A stretch of DNA of 64,000 nucleotides from Clostridia bacterium (GCA_017482355.1 JAFUNJ010000012.1:186001-250000); one strand, 5' to 3'. Positions 51,426 to 61,655 are shown, counted from the stretch's first letter. Made by a program: numbers and translations. Notes: generated from the letters alone by a model not told the origin.

Positions 51426-54182
51426 ATGGCACAGGATTACACAAAAACACTTAATCTGCCGCAGACGGAATTTCCGATGCGTGCTTCCCTTCCCCAGCGT
51501 GAGCCCGGCTTTTATGAAAGCTGGACCGCTATGGACCTTTACGGTGAAATAAAGAAGAGAAACAAGGGAAAGACCCCCTTTATCGTTCACGACGGACCTC
51601 CCTTCTCTAACGGTTATATTCACATGGGTCACGCGCTCAATAAGGTCCTCAAGGACTTTATCGTAAAGAGCCATGCGATGATGGGTTACTATACTCCTTA
51701 CGTTCCTGGATGGGATAACCACGGTCTCCCGATCGAAAGAGCTATCGAGCTTTCGAAGAAGAAGCTCAATAAGGAGATGTCGGTTCCCGAATTCAGAAAG
51801 GCGTGCGAGGAGTTTGCTGAGGACTTCATTCAGAAGCAGATGGCGGGCTTCAAACGTCTGGGCGTTATCGGCGACTGGGATCGCCCCTACCGCACTATGG
51901 ACAAGCACTTCGAAGCGCAGGAAGTCAAGATCTTCGGAAATATGTTCGACAAGGGCTATATTTACAAGGGTCTTAAGCCCGTTACCTGGTGTCCCTTCTG
52001 TACGACTGCGGTCGCAGAGGCAGACATCGAGTACAAGGACGATCCCTGTACTTCCGTTTACGTAAAATTCAAGATCAAGGACGATTGCGGCAAGCTCGCG
52101 GGCTACGACCTTGATAACACTTATTTCGTTATTTGGACGACCACGATCTGGACGCTTCCCGGAAATATGGCGATCTGTCTGCATCCCCGTGAGAGCTACG
52201 CTCTTATCAAGGCGGATAACGGCGAGAGCTATATTATGGCTGAGGCGCTCGCAGAGAAGACTATGAAGATGGGCGGCTTCGAGAATTACGAGATCCTCGC
52301 GACCTTCCCCGGCTCTTTCTTCGAAAACATGTATGCGACCCATCCCTTCCTTGATAAGACCTCGCGTCTCGTTTACGCTGAGTACGTTACCATGGACAGC
52401 GGTACGGGCTGCGTTCACACTGCTCCCGGCTTCGGTGCAGACGACTATAATACCTGTATGAGATACGGTATGGACCTCGTCGTTCCCGTTGACGACCACG
52501 GCAGACACACCGATTACGCAGGCAAGTATGCAGGCCTTAAGACTGAGGAATCGAATCCTATCATTCTTGAAGACATGCGTGAGTCCGGTGCGCTCTTTGC
52601 CTCCGAGCAGATCATTCACTCTTATCCTCATCACGACCGTTGCAAGAAGCCCGTTATCTTCCGTGCTACGCCTCAGTGGTTCTGCTCCGTTGAATCCTTC
52701 AAGGATCAGGCGGTAAGCGCTATTGAGAACGTTCAGTGGTTCCCTGCTTGGGGCGAGGACAGAATGACGAGCATGATCCGCGAGCGCGCAGACTGGTGTA
52801 TCTCCCGTCAGCGCCGTTGGGGTATGCCTATTCCCGTATTCTACTGTAATGATTGCGGCAAGCCCGTTTCTACCCCTGAATCTATCGCTAAGATCAGTGC
52901 TCTTTTTGACGAGCACGGCTCTAACGTCTGGTTTGAAAAGACCGCTATGGAGCTTGTTCCCGACGGATTCACCTGCCCTCACTGCGGCGGCAAGGAATTC
53001 GAGAAGGAAACCGATACTCTCGACTGCTGGTTCGACTCCGGCTCGACTCACTACGCTTCCCTCATGCACGATACTCCCGAGCTTTGGCCCGCTGACGTAT
53101 ATCTTGAGGGTGCTGACCAGTACCGCGGTTGGTTCCAGGCATCGCTTCTTACCAGCGTAGGTGCGCTTGACAAGGGTGCTCCCTTCAAGCAGGTGCTTAC
53201 TCACGGTTGGGTTGTTGACGGTCAGGGACGCGCTATGCATAAGAGCTTAGGTAACGGCGTTGATCCTGCCGACCTTATCAAGGACTTCGGCGCGGATATA
53301 GTTCGTCTTTGGGCGGCTTCCTCCGATTATCACGCTGACGTTCGTTGCTCGAAGGAAATATTCTCGCAGCTTTCCGAGTCTTACCGTAAAATCAGAAATA
53401 CCGTTCGTATCCTTATGGCTAACGTAAGCGATTTCGATCCCGATAACGATATGGTAGCTGTCGACGAGCTTTACGACATTGACAAGTGGGCGCTTTCGCG
53501 TCTTAATAAGCTCGTTAAGAACGTAATAGATTCCTACAACACCTACGCGTTCCACGTAGCATACCACGAAATAAACAACTTCTGCTCCGTTGAGCTTTCA
53601 AAGCTTTACGTTGATATTACCAAGGACCGCGTTTATACCGATGCCAAGGACGGCAAGGGACGCCGCGCGGCACAGAGCACGATGTATATCATCCTCTCTG
53701 CTCTTACACGTCTGCTCGCTCCTATCATCACCTACACTGCTGACGAAGCATGGCAGATGATGCCTCACGCATCGACCGACGATAAGAGAAACGTTCTTCT
53801 TAACGATATGCCCGCTTACCGCGAGGATTACTGCTTCGATGAGATCGAAACGCGTTACAACGCACTCTTTGAGCTTCGTGACGACATTATGAAGTATCTT
53901 GAAGAGGCAAGAGCCGCTAAGACTATCGGTAAGTCGCTTGACGCAAAGGTTGAGATCACCGTTTCCGACAAGGAAAAGTACGCGCTTCTCACCTCATTCG
54001 GAGAGGAGCTTGAGACTGTGTTCATCGTTTCGGGCGTTACCGTAAACGATGGTGAGGACGAGATCAAGGTCTCCCCTGCTGACGGTTGCAAGTGCGTTCG
54101 TTGCTGGAAGTTCTCCGAGAACGGCAAGGACACCGAGGGCGGATTCCTCTGCGTTCGTTGCTCTGATATTCTTGGTGTCTAA
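51426..54182 (+). CDS. ileS: Isoleucyl-tRNA synthetase
   Basis: A 918-residue class I synthetase of the bacterial type: HIGH-like motif in NGYIHMGHALNK (near 65), editing domain (TTIWTLPGNMAI, MDSGTGCVHTAPGFGADDY), WCISRQRRWGMPIP, and a C-terminal zinc ribbon (CVRCWKF ... CVRCSDIL). The KMSKS loop reads AMHKSLGN, keeping the key second Lys. No T-box leader precedes it; it lies 27 bp after divIVA. Confidence 0.96.
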   Translation: MAQDYTKTLNLPQTEFPMRASLPQREPGFYESWTAMDLYGEIKKRNKGKTPFIVHDGPPFSNGYIHMGHALNKVLKDFIVKSHAMMGYYTPYVPGWDNHGLPIERAIELSKKKLNKEMSVPEFRKACEEFAEDFIQKQMAGFKRLGVIGDWDRPYRTMDKHFEAQEVKIFGNMFDKGYIYKGLKPVTWCPFCTTAVAEADIEYKDDPCTSVYVKFKIKDDCGKLAGYDLDNTYFVIWTTTIWTLPGNMAICLHPRESYALIKADNGESYIMAEALAEKTMKMGGFENYEILATFPGSFFENMYATHPFLDKTSRLVYAEYVTMDSGTGCVHTAPGFGADDYNTCMRYGMDLVVPVDDHGRHTDYAGKYAGLKTEESNPIILEDMRESGALFASEQIIHSYPHHDRCKKPVIFRATPQWFCSVESFKDQAVSAIENVQWFPAWGEDRMTSMIRERADWCISRQRRWGMPIPVFYCNDCGKPVSTPESIAKISALFDEHGSNVWFEKTAMELVPDGFTCPHCGGKEFEKETDTLDCWFDSGSTHYASLMHDTPELWPADVYLEGADQYRGWFQASLLTSVGALDKGAPFKQVLTHGWVVDGQGRAMHKSLGNGVDPADLIKDFGADIVRLWAASSDYHADVRCSKEIFSQLSESYRKIRNTVRILMANVSDFDPDNDMVAVDELYDIDKWALSRLNKLVKNVIDSYNTYAFHVAYHEINNFCSVELSKLYVDITKDRVYTDAKDGKGRRAAQSTMYIILSALTRLLAPIITYTADEAWQMMPHASTDDKRNVLLNDMPAYREDYCFDEIETRYNALFELRDDIMKYLEEARAAKTIGKSLDAKVEITVSDKEKYALLTSFGEELETVFIVSGVTVNDGEDEIKVSPADGCKCVRCWKFSENGKDTEGGFLCVRCSDILGV

Positions 54183-54692
54183 ATGATGCTGATAATCTCG
54201 TTTGCAGTAATCGCCGTTTCGGTCATCCTCGATCAGATAACAAAGGTTATTGCGTTTAACGATCTTAAGCCGATAGATATTCATCCTTTCATCAAAGGGT
54301 TTATCGAGTTTAATTACGAAACGAACACCGGTATCGGTTGGGGACTGCTCAAGGGGATGAGATGGCTTTTTGTTCCCGTTTCGTGCATCGCCATCATTCT
54401 TGTCATTGTTGTGCTAATCCGATACAGGAAGAAGCTTTCTCCACTTCTTTCCGTGGCATTAGCTATGATAGCAGGCGGCGGTATCGGAAATCAGATCGAC
54501 AGAATTTTCCGCGGTGAGGTCATTGATTTTCTGAATTTTCAATTTATCGACTTTCCGATATTCAACGTTGCCGACTGCTTCGTTTCCGTCGGTTGCGTAC
54601 TTGCGATAATTGCAATAATATTTGTCGATAAGTGGATATTGTTCGACGGCAAGGATAATAAAAAGGCATCCGGAGAAAAGAATGATAAATAA
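54183..54692 (+). CDS. lspA: Lipoprotein signal peptidase II
   Basis: A 169-residue protein with four membrane segments and the aspartic protease signature: DQITKV at the start, IGNQIDRIFRGEVIDFLNF (first catalytic Asp) and FNVADCFVSVG (second). It cuts prolipoproteins, several of which are encoded in this window. The ATG follows the ileS stop directly and it overlaps the next gene by 11 bp. Confidence 0.95.
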   Translation: MMLIISFAVIAVSVILDQITKVIAFNDLKPIDIHPFIKGFIEFNYETNTGIGWGLLKGMRWLFVPVSCIAIILVIVVLIRYRKKLSPLLSVALAMIAGGGIGNQIDRIFRGEVIDFLNFQFIDFPIFNVADCFVSVGCVLAIIAIIFVDKWILFDGKDNKKASGEKNDK

Positions 54693-55602
54693 CGAAAGCG
54701 TCGGCTTACGTCTTGACGTTTATGTGGCGGAACGCGAGGGAATTACGCGTTCCGCCTCTGCAAAATTGATAGAAAGCGGTGCTGTTACGGTAAACGGCGA
54801 AGCGGTGAGCAAAAACTACCGCTTGCGCGAGGGTGATACCGTCGATACTGTTATTCCGGAACCAACGCCCGATAAGGCGGAGCCGGAAAACATACCGCTT
54901 GATATAGTTTACGAGGATAGCGATCTGCTCGTTGTCAATAAGCCAAAGGGAATGGTCGTTCATCCCGCGGCAGGAAACGAAAGCGGCACTCTCGTAAACG
55001 CGCTTCTTTACCACTGCGGTGATTCCCTTTCAGGGATAAACGGCATTATCCGTCCCGGAATCGTTCACCGTATCGACAAGGACACGTCGGGACTTCTCGT
55101 CGTTGCAAAAAACGACGCTTCCCACGTTTGTCTTGCCGAGCAGATATCTTCACACACCTTCGACCGCTTCTACCGCGCTATTTCGCTCGGTCATCTGAAG
55201 GAAACGTGCGGACGGATCGACAAGCCGATCGGACGCCATCCTATTGACCGCAAGAAAATGGCGATAGTCAAGGACGGACGCGATGCGGCGACCAATTACC
55301 GCGTGCTTACACCGCTTGACGGCGCTGACTATATCGAGCTTAAGCTCGAAACGGGAAGAACGCATCAGATAAGGGTTCATCTTTCCTCGCTCGGTCATCC
55401 GCTCATGGGTGACACCGTTTACGGCGGCGGTAAGACAAGATTCGAGAGTCAGCATCCGTCGCTTATTTCGGGACAATGTCTGCACGCGAAAACGATATCG
55501 TTCATTCACCCGAGAAGCGGTGAGCTTATGTCGTTTGACAGCCCGCTCCCCGATTATTTTAAGAAGCTTTTGACGCTTCTGGGAGAAACAAATAATGAAT
55601 AA
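54682..55602 (+). CDS. rluD: RluA/RluD family 23S rRNA pseudouridine synthase
   Basis: A protein of 306 residues: S4 RNA-binding domain (RLDVYVAEREGITRSASAKLIESGAVTVNG), then the synthase with VVNKPKGMVVHPA, HRIDKDTSGLLVVAKN (catalytic Asp near 140) and the C-terminal LETGRTHQIRVHLSSLGHPLMGD. The exact target U cannot be fixed; gene position after lspA is common in Gram-positives. ATG 54682 has cggagaaaag upstream. Confidence 0.92.
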   Translation: MINNESVGLRLDVYVAEREGITRSASAKLIESGAVTVNGEAVSKNYRLREGDTVDTVIPEPTPDKAEPENIPLDIVYEDSDLLVVNKPKGMVVHPAAGNESGTLVNALLYHCGDSLSGINGIIRPGIVHRIDKDTSGLLVVAKNDASHVCLAEQISSHTFDRFYRAISLGHLKETCGRIDKPIGRHPIDRKKMAIVKDGRDAATNYRVLTPLDGADYIELKLETGRTHQIRVHLSSLGHPLMGDTVYGGGKTRFESQHPSLISGQCLHAKTISFIHPRSGELMSFDSPLPDYFKKLLTLLGETNNE

Positions 55603-56365
55603 CAAATTCAAAAACATTCTTGTATTAAGCGATTTCGACGGAACCTTTGCGGGAGTAAACGGGCGAATGGTCGAAAGAAATCTTGAAGCGATCGAGTATT
55701 TTAAGAGCAACGGCGGACATTTTACGATGTCCTCAGGTCGGCTTCCCTGTATGCTTAATATCGTTTTCCCGACCTTCCGCGAGGTCGTGAATTGCCCTCT
55801 CATTCTCGCTAACGGCTCGATCCTTTATGATCCGAAAACCGACAACGTTCTTTCCGAGCTTTTCTATGACGGCGTGCAGGCACGTATTGATATCAACGAC
55901 ATTATGAGCAAGTTTGACGTTATACATTTCGGCTGCTATACCGACGACGGAAGCTTTCAGGGTGGGATCACGCCCGACGAAGCAGTCGGGGACAAATGGC
56001 GCAAGGCAAACCTTACCTATTCCTCGGATGACGAGGCAAGACGCGCTCGCGACTATATAAACGAGACCTACGGCGACCGCTACGCCTGCTTCCGTTCAAG
56101 CTACTCCTTTACCGAGATCATACGCTCTGATTCGGGAAAGGGAACTAGAATACCGACGCTTCGCTCGTATTTTCCCGAGAAGCTGACGGTATGCTGTATC
56201 GGTGATTTTGAAAACGATATAGAGATGCTGAGAAGCGCTGACGTGGCCTTCTGCCCGTCGAATGCCATTGACGAAGTAAAAAACATCTGCGATCACGTCG
56301 TCTGCCATCACGATGAGGGCGCGATTGCGGATATGATAAAGATAATAGAGGAACAATACATTTGA
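55595..56365 (+). CDS. HAD superfamily (Cof-type) phosphatase
   Basis: A protein of 256 residues with LVLSDFDGTFAG (nucleophile Asp near 13), a C2-type cap, MSSGRLP (motif 2) and VCCIGDFENDIEML (motif 4). Cof-type enzymes dephosphorylate sugar phosphates, FMN or PLP. It overlaps the pseudouridine synthase gene by 8 bp. Confidence 0.9.
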   Translation: MNNKFKNILVLSDFDGTFAGVNGRMVERNLEAIEYFKSNGGHFTMSSGRLPCMLNIVFPTFREVVNCPLILANGSILYDPKTDNVLSELFYDGVQARIDINDIMSKFDVIHFGCYTDDGSFQGGITPDEAVGDKWRKANLTYSSDDEARRARDYINETYGDRYACFRSSYSFTEIIRSDSGKGTRIPTLRSYFPEKLTVCCIGDFENDIEMLRSADVAFCPSNAIDEVKNICDHVVCHHDEGAIADMIKIIEEQYI

Positions 56366-56399
56366 CTAAACGCCGCTCATTCGCGGCAAGGAGGACAAA

Positions 56400-58313
56400 A
56401 TGAAAGAAAAGTTTTATATTACAACAGCGATAGCTTACAGCTCGCGCAAGCCGCATATCGGTAATACCTTTGAGGTCATTATGACCGACGCTATCGCACG
56501 CTACAAGAGAAAACAGGGCTACGACGTATTTTTCCTGACAGGTACCGATGAGCACGGTCAGAAGATCGAAAACTGTGCTAAGGAAGCAGGTATCACGCCG
56601 AAGGAATACGTTGACGGCGTAGCAGGACAGATAAAAGAGATCTGGGATCTTATGGACTCGTCCTACGATCATTTCATCCGCACGACCGACGATTATCACG
56701 AGGCGGCAGTTTCCGCCATCTTCAAGAAGCTCTACGACAAGGGGGACATATACAAGAGCGAATACGAGGGCTGGTACTGCGAGCCCTGCGAAGCGTTCCT
56801 TACAGACAGTCAGATAGTTGACTGCAAGTGTCCCGACTGCGGCCGTGAGGTCAAGAAAATGAAGGAGGAATCCTATTTCTTCCGTATGAGCGCATACCAG
56901 GATCGACTCATGAAGCACATCGAGGAGCACCCTGAGTTTATCGAGCCCGAGGCAAGAAAAAAGGAAATGGTAAACAACTTCTTAAAGCCCGGGCTACAGG
57001 ATCTTTGCGTTTCCCGCAGCTCCTTTAAGTGGGGCGTTCCTGTTTCCTTTGACAACAAGCACGTTATCTACGTTTGGATAGACGCGCTTTCGAACTATAT
57101 CACGGCTCTTGGATACAATCCCGAACTCCCCGAAACGGACGCATTCAAAAAGAATTGGCCTGCTGACGTTCATATCATCGGTAAGGACATCATGCGCTTC
57201 CATACGATCTACTGGCCTATCATTCTCATGGCGCTTGATCTTCCGCTTCCGAAAAAAGTGTTCGGTCATCCTTGGCTCAACGTCGGCGCGGACAAGATGA
57301 GTAAGTCGAAGGGCAACAGCATTTACGCTGACGACCTTGCAAATATTATCGGAGTTGATGCGGTAAGAGAATACGTGCTTGCCGAGATGCCTTATCTCAA
57401 CGACGGAAGCATCACGTTTGACAACATCATCACCCGCTACAATACCGACCTTGCAAACAATCTCGGAAACCTCGTCAACCGTACTCTCGCGATGACTGCA
57501 AAGTATTTTGACGGTATCGTTCCCTCCCCTGCTTCTGAAAATGAAACCGACGCCGATCTTAAGGCGTGCGTAAAGAAGGCGTACGACGATATGGTCGCGC
57601 AGATGGACAGCTATCATATTGCCGATGCAGTTGAGACTGTATTCAGCGTGTTCCGCCGCGCGAACAAGTATATCGACGAGACGACTCCCTGGACGCTCGC
57701 AAAGAACGGCGACACCGAGCGTCTCAGCACCGTAATTTACAATCTTCTCGAAGCTATCCGTGTCGGCGCCGTTATGGTCGAGCCATTCATGCCCTCGACA
57801 TCGGTTAGTATTCTTAGCCAGCTCGGTACTACCGTTGATTCCTACGAATTCGGCGGTCTTGAAGCAGGAAACCCGATAGGCGAGGCAAAGGTTCTCTTCT
57901 CGCGTCTAGACGAGAAGGAAACTCTCGAAAAGCTTGAAGCGATGAATCCTCCGAAGGCGCCTGCAGTTCCCGTTCCCGAGGATCAGGAGGAGCAGATCGG
58001 AATTGAAAGCTTTGGCGCAGTTGAGCTTCGTACTGCTCAGGTAATCGCCTGCGAGAGAATACCGAAGGCAAAGAAGCTTCTCAAGCTTCAGCTTGATCTC
58101 GGCTACGAGCAGAGACAGGTCGCGTCGGGTATTGCAAAGTGCTACGCTCCCGAGGATCTTATCGGAAAGAAGCTGATCGTAGTTGCAAACCTCAAGCCAG
58201 CAGTCCTTTGCGGAGTTGAGAGCAACGGAATGATACTCGCATCGGGCGAGGGCGATCAGATCAAGGTCGTATTCCTTGACGACGACACCCCCCTCGGACA
58301 GAGAGTAAGATGA
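56400..58313 (+). CDS. metG: Methionyl-tRNA synthetase with C-terminal tRNA-binding domain
   Basis: A 637-residue class I synthetase: ITTAIAYSSRKPHIGNTFE (HIGH-type motif), zinc ligands in CEPCEAF and CKCPDCGREV, and KMSKSKGN (near 300). Residues 530-637 form the OB-fold tRNA-binding domain (IGIESFGAVELRTAQVIACERIPKAKKLLKLQLDLG). Starts at ATG behind aaggagg. It overlaps tatD by 4 bp. Confidence 0.96.
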   Translation: MKEKFYITTAIAYSSRKPHIGNTFEVIMTDAIARYKRKQGYDVFFLTGTDEHGQKIENCAKEAGITPKEYVDGVAGQIKEIWDLMDSSYDHFIRTTDDYHEAAVSAIFKKLYDKGDIYKSEYEGWYCEPCEAFLTDSQIVDCKCPDCGREVKKMKEESYFFRMSAYQDRLMKHIEEHPEFIEPEARKKEMVNNFLKPGLQDLCVSRSSFKWGVPVSFDNKHVIYVWIDALSNYITALGYNPELPETDAFKKNWPADVHIIGKDIMRFHTIYWPIILMALDLPLPKKVFGHPWLNVGADKMSKSKGNSIYADDLANIIGVDAVREYVLAEMPYLNDGSITFDNIITRYNTDLANNLGNLVNRTLAMTAKYFDGIVPSPASENETDADLKACVKKAYDDMVAQMDSYHIADAVETVFSVFRRANKYIDETTPWTLAKNGDTERLSTVIYNLLEAIRVGAVMVEPFMPSTSVSILSQLGTTVDSYEFGGLEAGNPIGEAKVLFSRLDEKETLEKLEAMNPPKAPAVPVPEDQEEQIGIESFGAVELRTAQVIACERIPKAKKLLKLQLDLGYEQRQVASGIAKCYAPEDLIGKKLIVVANLKPAVLCGVESNGMILASGEGDQIKVVFLDDDTPLGQRVR

Positions 58314-59104
58314 TAATTTTCGATTCCCACGCGCACTATAACGACGAGAAGTTCGGAAGTGAATCCGAGCGCGACGCGAGGATAAAAGAGATAATGGACG
58401 GTGGCGTAAGATACATTATCAACGCCGGCACTAATCCCGATTCGTCACGCGAGAGCTTGAAGATCGCAGAAAAGTTCGATGGCTTTTACGCGTCGGTCGG
58501 TATTCATCCGTCGGATCTATATGATCTCAGCGACCCTTACGCGGCGCTGAAGGAAATTGAAGCGCTTGCTTCTCACCCGAAGGCGGTTGCCATCGGTGAA
58601 ATCGGTCTTGATTACCACTGGCACGAGGAGCGTCACGATTTTCAAAAGGAATTTCTTCACTATCAGCTTGAGCTTGCCGAAAAGCTTGATCTTCCCGTTA
58701 TAATTCACGACCGTGAGGCGCACGGCGACTGCCTTGACGCTGTGTTTGCCCACCCAAACGTCCGCGGCGTGTTCCACAGCTACAGCGGCAGCGCCGAGAG
58801 CGCGAAGGAGCTTATAAAGCACGGATGGTATATCTCCTTTTCGGGAGTCGTTACTTTCAAAAACGCTTCGCGGCTCGCCGAGATCGTTCCAACGATCCCG
58901 AGCGACCGACTTCTGACCGAGACAGACTGCCCGTATCTTACGCCCCACCCGCATCGCGGTGAGCGTAACGATTCGAGCTACCTCTCTTATACGATCGAAA
59001 AGCTCGCTTCCCTTCGCGGAGCTACTCCCGATGAGATCGCCGCTTTAACTCAAAAAAATGCCGCAACGCTGTTCAGCAAGTGCGGAATAATTACGGAAGG
59101 ATAA
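58310..59104 (+). CDS. tatD: TatD family metal-dependent DNase
   Basis: A 264-residue TIM-barrel hydrolase: FDSHAHYND (first metal ligands), YASVGIHPSD, IGEIGLDYHWH, LPVIIHDREAH, VFHSYSGS and LTETDCPYLTPHPHRG. TatD proteins are metal-dependent 3'-5' exonucleases. The metG-tatD pairing is widespread. Confidence 0.95.
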   Translation: MIIFDSHAHYNDEKFGSESERDARIKEIMDGGVRYIINAGTNPDSSRESLKIAEKFDGFYASVGIHPSDLYDLSDPYAALKEIEALASHPKAVAIGEIGLDYHWHEERHDFQKEFLHYQLELAEKLDLPVIIHDREAHGDCLDAVFAHPNVRGVFHSYSGSAESAKELIKHGWYISFSGVVTFKNASRLAEIVPTIPSDRLLTETDCPYLTPHPHRGERNDSSYLSYTIEKLASLRGATPDEIAALTQKNAATLFSKCGIITEG

Positions 59105-59106
59105 TT

Positions 59107-60561
59107 ATGTATAGCTATTTAAGAGAAAACTACACGATGCTCTTTGACTTCTATGAGCTGACGATGGGTAACGGATATTTTCTTTCCGGCTACGAGGATA
59201 AAATTTCTTACTTTGACGTATTTTATCGCAAGAATCCCGACGACGGCGGATTCGCTATCGCCTGCGGTCTTGACCAGGTTATCGACTACGTAAATGACCT
59301 GAAATTCACCGACGACGATATTGATTTTCTCCGATCAAAGGGCTGCTTTGACGAAAAGTTCCTTTCCTACCTCAAGTCGTTCCGCTTCTCGGGCGATATC
59401 TGGGCAGTACCCGAGGGAACTGTCATCTTCCCCGGCGAGCCGATAATGACAGTACGCGCAAAGACTATTGAGGCGCAGTTTATTGAGACCTTCGTGCTTC
59501 TCACACTCAACCATCAGACGATGATTGCAACGAAGGCAAGTAGGATCGTCCGTGCTGCCGAGGGCAGACCAGTAAGTGAGTTCGGATCGCGCCGTGCGCA
59601 GGGTCCGTCCGGCGCAATTCTCGGCGCAAGAGCTTCCTATATCGCAGGTTGCTCAGGCACTGCCTGTGCCATTGCAGAGGAGCGCTTTGGCGTTCCTGCA
59701 ACGGGAACGATGGCACATTCCTGGGTGCTTATGTTTGACTCGGAATTCGAGGCATTCGATACCTACTGTTCCCTTTACCCGGGTGCCGCAACGCTTCTCG
59801 TTGATACCTATAACGTGCTCCAAAGCGGCGTTCCGAACGCAATTAAGGCGTTTAAAAAGCACGGAATAACGAAGTGCGGTATACGTATTGACTCGGGTGA
59901 CCTTGCGTATCTTTCGCGCAAGGCACGCAAGATGCTTGACGAGGCAGGTCTTACCGAATGTAAGATAGTTGCCTCGAACTCACTTGACGAGTATATTATC
60001 CGCGACCTGCTCAAGCAGGGGGCAAAGCTTGATGCATTCGGCGTCGGCGAACGCCTTATAACCTCAAAGAGCACGCCTGTTTTCGGCGGCGTTTACAAAC
60101 TTTGTGCAGTTGAGAATGACAAGGGCGAAATAATCCCGAAGATCAAGATCAGCGAAAACCCCGAGAAGGTTACTACCCCTCATTTCAAGAAGGTATACCG
60201 TCTTATCGAAAAGGAAAGCGGAAAGGCGATCGCAGACTATCTTACCGTTTATGACGAGACCGTCGACACGAGCAAGTCGCTTACGATATTCGATCCCATT
60301 TACACTTGGAAGGAAAAAACGCTTACCGATTTTGAGGCGATTGAGCTCCTTAAGCCGATATTCGTTAACGGCGTTTGCGTTTACGACCGTCCGTCAACAG
60401 AGGAGATACGTAAGCACTGCGAAGAAGAGCTTGACCGTCAATGGGACGAGGTAAAGCGCTTTGAGAATCCTCATAACTACTACGTTGACCTTTCTCCCAA
60501 GCTTTGGGACATCAAGCAAATGATGCTCCACGGATTGCTGAAAACGGAGGACAAGCAATGA
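59107..60561 (+). CDS. pncB: Nicotinate phosphoribosyltransferase
   Basis: A 484-residue type II phosphoribosyltransferase of NAD salvage, coupling nicotinate and PRPP with ATP hydrolysis. Motifs: LTMGNGYFLSG, YFDVFYRKNPDDGGFAIACGL, EFGSRRAQGPSG, GTMAHSWV, CGIRIDSGDLAYLS and FGVGERLITSKSTPVFGGVYKL. ATG 59107 has ggaagga upstream; the frame extends to 59080 inside tatD but without RBS. Confidence 0.95.
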   Translation: MYSYLRENYTMLFDFYELTMGNGYFLSGYEDKISYFDVFYRKNPDDGGFAIACGLDQVIDYVNDLKFTDDDIDFLRSKGCFDEKFLSYLKSFRFSGDIWAVPEGTVIFPGEPIMTVRAKTIEAQFIETFVLLTLNHQTMIATKASRIVRAAEGRPVSEFGSRRAQGPSGAILGARASYIAGCSGTACAIAEERFGVPATGTMAHSWVLMFDSEFEAFDTYCSLYPGAATLLVDTYNVLQSGVPNAIKAFKKHGITKCGIRIDSGDLAYLSRKARKMLDEAGLTECKIVASNSLDEYIIRDLLKQGAKLDAFGVGERLITSKSTPVFGGVYKLCAVENDKGEIIPKIKISENPEKVTTPHFKKVYRLIEKESGKAIADYLTVYDETVDTSKSLTIFDPIYTWKEKTLTDFEAIELLKPIFVNGVCVYDRPSTEEIRKHCEEELDRQWDEVKRFENPHNYYVDLSPKLWDIKQMMLHGLLKTEDKQ

Positions 60562-60923
60562 GCAAAAGAATCGCGCTTATCGCGCACGATAATATGAAAC
60601 CCATAATGATCGAGTGGTGCAAGGAAAACAAGGAGAAGCTCTCAGAGCATTTCCTTTGCGGAACAGGCACGACTGCGACGAAGATAAACGAGGCAACAAA
60701 GCTCCCCGTTAAGGCGTACCTCAGCGGCCCCCTCGGCGGCGACCAGCAGATCGGCGCCAAGGTTGCGGCGGGAGAAATTGACATAATCATTTTCTTTTCC
60801 GATCCGCTTACCGCGATGCCTCACGACCCCGATGTCAAGGCGCTTCTTCGTATAGCTCAGGTCTACGACATACCAATTGCAAATAACCGTTCAACCGCTG
60901 ACTGCATACTTAAATCACTGTAA
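60558..60923 (+). CDS. mgsA: Methylglyoxal synthase
   Basis: A 121-residue enzyme turning dihydroxyacetone phosphate into methylglyoxal, a bypass used when phosphate is short. IALIAHDNMKPIMIEW, GTGTTATKI, SGPLGGDQQIGA, the catalytic Asp in IIFFSDPL, and PHDPDVKALLRIA are all present. Its ATG overlaps the pncB stop by 4 bp. Confidence 0.96.
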   Translation: MSKRIALIAHDNMKPIMIEWCKENKEKLSEHFLCGTGTTATKINEATKLPVKAYLSGPLGGDQQIGAKVAAGEIDIIIFFSDPLTAMPHDPDVKALLRIAQVYDIPIANNRSTADCILKSL

Positions 60924-60926
60924 AAT

Positions 60927-60959
60927 AAGACCTCAAGGATAAACCTTGAGGTCTTTTTA
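60927..60959. terminator. Bidirectional terminator after mgsA
   Basis: The stem aagacctcaagg / ccttgaggtctt with a T-run lies between mgsA and the convergent lipoprotein gene. Confidence 0.92.
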
Positions 60960-61655
60960 TCATTCGTAATCTTCCATTAAACCTTTGTCATTAAATTTGT
61001 AAGTACCGGTGTCGCCATCTCCATAGTCGAGCTTAGCTGTTTTAAGCACTCCGTTAGAGTGAAATTCCGTGAAAGTGATGGTGTATTCGTACTCATCTCC
61101 GTCATATGTACTATGCGTTTCAACGCCCGTTTGCTTTCCGGATTTATCAAATATAAATTCCTCACGATCTATATAGTTGCCTCTACGCATTTCAAAAGAT
61201 AGCAAGCGGTCTTTAGCGAAGTCACACTTGAGTGACACACGTGCATCCGAGTCCAAGCCGTATTCCTTCAGTGCTTTGCCTTCGAGCACGAGACCGCCAT
61301 CAGACAGCATCTTAAGCTCATCGGCATCCTCTTCATCTTCAGGATCAAGCGAGTTTTTATATTCGTCCGCATTTTTTCCGCTGACCGTTTCTTTGAGAAT
61401 CACTTTTGTAATAACGTAGCTATCGCCATCTTTTTCAAGGAACATGACCTGTTCGCCGGTGATTACACAAGAGGTATCGTCGTCAAGAAACGAACATTTA
61501 GCGGAAAGCGTAGTTATCTTGCTATGTTCTACACATTCATACTCCCAGATCATACCATCAGAAACCGTGATCGCCTTCGCAGATTTTCCGCCGCTGCAAG
61601 AAGCGAGCGAAAGAAGCATAAACGCAATCATCAAAAATGCCAAAATTCTTTTCAT
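60960..61655 (-). CDS. Lipoprotein of unknown function
   Basis: A protein of 231 residues with lipobox LSLASC (Cys near 20). The rest is beta-rich and acidic, with a run of Asp and Glu near 115-130 and repeated strands of the type YEYTITFTEFHSNGVLKTAKLDYGDGDTGTYKFNDKG that resemble MORN/RHS-like hairpins. I do not recognise the family. ATG 61655 is chosen because aggtgg precedes it. Own promoter with a palindrome; shares a terminator with mgsA. Confidence 0.75.
   Translation of the reverse strand: MKRILAFLMIAFMLLSLASCSGGKSAKAITVSDGMIWEYECVEHSKITTLSAKCSFLDDDTSCVITGEQVMFLEKDGDSYVITKVILKETVSGKNADEYKNSLDPEDEEDADELKMLSDGGLVLEGKALKEYGLDSDARVSLKCDFAKDRLLSFEMRRGNYIDREEFIFDKSGKQTGVETHSTYDGDEYEYTITFTEFHSNGVLKTAKLDYGDGDTGTYKFNDKGLMEDYE

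Noticed and set aside
51354..53240. 628-residue open frame on the minus strand opposite ileS
   Set aside because: It mirrors the codon pattern of ileS, has no RBS or known motifs and would cover an essential gene; it is a shadow frame.
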